Shown: positions 62,272-64,000 of the stretch, in pieces
Position numbering within the stretch: the first letter of the stretch is position 1
Layout of the letters: each line of letters begins with the position of its first letter
Origin: a virus
DNA length: 64,000 nt
Virus record (IMG/VR): IMGVR_UViG_3300042309_002885
Coordinates: 1 to 64,000 of that record
Reading direction: 5' to 3' (one strand)
Translations under genes and position numbers: made by a program
The notes under the pieces: model-generated
What the model was told of the DNA's origin: nothing
Seen by the model: the letters and a program-made list of their open reading frames with translations, nothing else
Databases searched by the model: none

Positions 62272-63579
62272 TTATAAAAATATTACCCCTATACCGCAAG
62301 CATATCCATTATTGGGTGATGCTCTGTAACTAAATTCTTTTACCTGTTTATGATTGTTTTTAATCTCTTGCCATAGTTGAGCTACACCTGTATCGGTATT
62401 AGCGATGTCATGCAGAATGATAATACCATTAGTGTTTATTATCTTCATAGCATTGTCATAATCCTCTTTAACACCATCATAACTATGATCTGCATCAATA
62501 AAGATGCAGTCATATTGATTTTTATTTTCATTAAAAAAGTCGTGAGTAGAAGCATTAAAGAATTTAATATCCTTTTCGTTAAACATTGCACTTAGTTTGT
62601 CAACTTTCGCCTGTATTTTTGTTTCAGTTTGTTTTATGTGTGTATTTCTATATGCGATATTATCAACACAATGAAGAGTTCTGGCTGTTTTTTGTAAGAA
62701 TATTGAGTTAACGAAGAAGCTTCCGCCATTACCTACACCCAGTTCTAGGTACGATGTAACATTACTCGTTCTTAGTATATCGAGTAGTTCAGAGTATTCT
62801 TCTGGTATCTGCTGTAATTGTAAATTACCGGGTGTATTACATAAAAAATAATCGGGTTGCTGACTACCGGCTTTATTACGTATCCAATCTTTTAAATCAT
62901 CTTTACTTAAGTTAAGTAAATCATCACGATAGTGTGCCTGTATTAATTTGCGTATTTCCTCAATATGCTGTGGTGTATGTTTTCCGTGAAAAGCAAATGT
63001 ATCACCTACTTGCAACTGTATATCATCACATGGCTGCTCTACAGAAAATGTTGCTGCTATCTCTAATGGTGCAAACTTATACCCCTTTTCAATAAGATGT
63101 GGGTATAAGTTAGAGCATATTAGTGTATCTTCATGACCTCTTAAATTAGGTATAGTTTTTATATACTCCATTATTCGCTTACTACGTATCGATACACCAC
63201 CGTTACCGACTCTGTTGTTGTTATATAAAAAATGTGCATCTCGGCGCCATGGAGCTCCTATGAAATCATATTTAAGATAATCATCCTTCCATAAATCAGG
63301 CCGTACTACAAAACCGTCATAGTGTATAGAGAAACAGAAATCTGTAGTTATGTACTCTACGAGCTTGTATAACATGAACTCACTATATTCATCTAGACTA
63401 CCTATTCTATCAATTTGTATAAATTTAAATTTACTGTTAAAGTTTTTCGGCTTAACATCTGAAAATAATATAATTTCGTAGAAGGTAAGTTGCTCGCTTG
63501 TCTTTTCCAGAGCTTTGATGGCGAGCTCTGGTTGTATACAATCTACTGCAAATAATGTACAATTGTTTATATGATTCAT
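62272..63579 (-). CDS. DUF5672 glycosyltransferase-like / methyltransferase fusion
   Basis: 435 residues in two domains. Residues about 6-200: DUF5672, with DGFVVRPDLW, FIGAPW and GNGGVSIRSK. Residues about 260-435: a class I SAM methyltransferase of the Methyltransf_24 kind, with LELGVGNGG (278-286), FIDADHSYDG and a central HDI. It may add a sugar and then methylate it (capping). In bacteria these domains are usually separate. Confidence 0.75.
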   Translation of the reverse strand: MNHINNCTLFAVDCIQPELAIKALEKTSEQLTFYEIILFSDVKPKNFNSKFKFIQIDRIGSLDEYSEFMLYKLVEYITTDFCFSIHYDGFVVRPDLWKDDYLKYDFIGAPWRRDAHFLYNNNRVGNGGVSIRSKRIMEYIKTIPNLRGHEDTLICSNLYPHLIEKGYKFAPLEIAATFSVEQPCDDIQLQVGDTFAFHGKHTPQHIEEIRKLIQAHYRDDLLNLSKDDLKDWIRNKAGSQQPDYFLCNTPGNLQLQQIPEEYSELLDILRTSNVTSYLELGVGNGGSFFVNSIFLQKTARTLHCVDNIAYRNTHIKQTETKIQAKVDKLSAMFNEKDIKFFNASTHDFFNENKNQYDCIFIDADHSYDGVKEDYDNAMKIINTNGIIILHDIANTDTGVAQLWQEIKNNHKQVKEFSYRASPNNGYACGIGVIFL

Positions 63580-63587
63580 GAAGTGTA

Positions 63588-64000
63588 CTAATTATATAGT
63601 ATATGTTGATCGATTTCAACATATTTTATCGCAGGATTTATCATTAGAACGGAATTAGATACATTAGAAATAGTTTTTATTAAAAAATCCGACCGTGACA
63701 TTAAGTACGTCTCAATAACTACATCTTCTCCCATTTTGTATGGGTTAGATAGCCCAATAGACTGATGAACACCAATGTTATTTTTTTCCTTAGACCGTAT
63801 ACTATCGTATGTTATTAGTTTTTGTTTATATCTTTCAGAAAAGATATCTACAGTGTACTCTTCATCAGTGCACAATAAAAGTTTATCATAATTTTCTATA
63901 TGTTTATCAATATGACTAAAATACACATCGATTGGTAACAGAGGCGCATCGTTTATATGATCTGTACCACGCTTGTGAACAGCTAATACACGATCACCTG
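63588..64000 (-). CDS. Fucosyltransferase-like protein, 5' part missing
   Basis: The reading frame is open through the right window edge (VLAVHKRGTDH and upstream), so the N-terminus is outside; a GTG at 63926 is only an internal codon. About 137 residues are visible. AVHKRGTDH, KLLLCTDEEYTVDIF, GEDVVIETYLMSRSDFLI and TISNVSN follow the donor-binding domain of alpha-1,6-fucosyltransferase/O-FucT families (V-H-x-R-R-G-D, F-L-A-T-D, S-D-F-x-x-G-T). Product inferred as a GT-B sugar transferase. Confidence 0.6.
   Translation of the reverse strand, partial: GDRVLAVHKRGTDHINDAPLLPIDVYFSHIDKHIENYDKLLLCTDEEYTVDIFSERYKQKLITYDSIRSKEKNNIGVHQSIGLSNPYKMGEDVVIETYLMSRSDFLIKTISNVSNSVLMINPAIKYVEIDQHILYN

Overview
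The window looks like part of the genome of a large, strictly lytic T4-like myovirus. It is AT-rich and almost entirely coding. It carries the T4 head and neck module in T4-like order on the minus strand (gp15-like, gp20 portal, gp13-like neck, a TnsA-fold head-completion nuclease, gp21 protease, a gp67-like core protein, gp22 scaffold, gp23 capsid). It also has gp5-like baseplate hub and spike genes, a gp62-like clamp-loader subunit, ThyX, a class I ribonucleotide reductase, and two tRNAs. No integrase or plasmid functions were seen. The host cannot be read directly. A secreted PEP-CTERM protein points to a Gram-negative, exosortase-carrying host, and an LpxH-like phosphoesterase and many sugar-transfer genes fit a Gram-negative host; these are inferences.

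Layout. 0-3.4 kb: a PD-(D/E)XK nuclease, two tRNAs, a staphylococcal-type nuclease, a three-gene minus-strand operon ending in the PEP-CTERM protein, and small membrane proteins. 3.4-8.2 kb: two very large glycosyltransferases, one with four fused catalytic domains. 8.2-25 kb: about 50 tiny genes, most preceded by a near-identical 18-bp element, GGAAC-N5-TAYAAT-AA, ending a few bases before the start codon. Interleaved with these and filling 25.3-29.6 kb are 21 paralogues of one unfamiliar family: start MRY, then D/E-G-hydrophobic, then PExHPLFN, under a second, late-type element GACTAAATA. 30-36.6 kb: nucleotide metabolism (thyX, nrdB, nrdA) and proteostasis (Hsp20, ClpP). 36.6-39.3 kb: baseplate spike and hub. 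39.3-42.3 kb: a probable 7-deazaguanine DNA-modification cassette (DpdA-like, formyltransferase, P-loop kinase, QueF). 42.3-47.3 kb: fibre and virion proteins, including a BspA-type leucine-rich repeat adhesin. 47.3-55.8 kb: head and neck module. 55.8-59.5 kb: Fe-S helicase, WYL_2-like protein, GroES-like cochaperonin, clamp-loader subunit, DUF366-like protein. 59.6-64 kb: a second glycosyltransferase cluster running off the window.

How it fits together. The sequence suggests two promoter classes. GGAAC/TATAAT elements would drive the small early, host-takeover-type genes. T4-late-like GACTAAATA or TATAAATA elements drive virion genes, the MRY family and the nuclease at position 435. In both classes the -10-like box sits at an almost fixed distance from the start codon with no Shine-Dalgarno sequence between, which predicts largely leaderless mRNAs. 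The major capsid gene is the exception, with a longer leader and a purine-rich AAAGGAA. Modified guanine in phage DNA and extensive glycosylation together suggest a phage that invests heavily in protecting or disguising its DNA and its virion or host surface. The most novel system here is the late-expressed MRY/PExHPLFN family, whose function is unknown.
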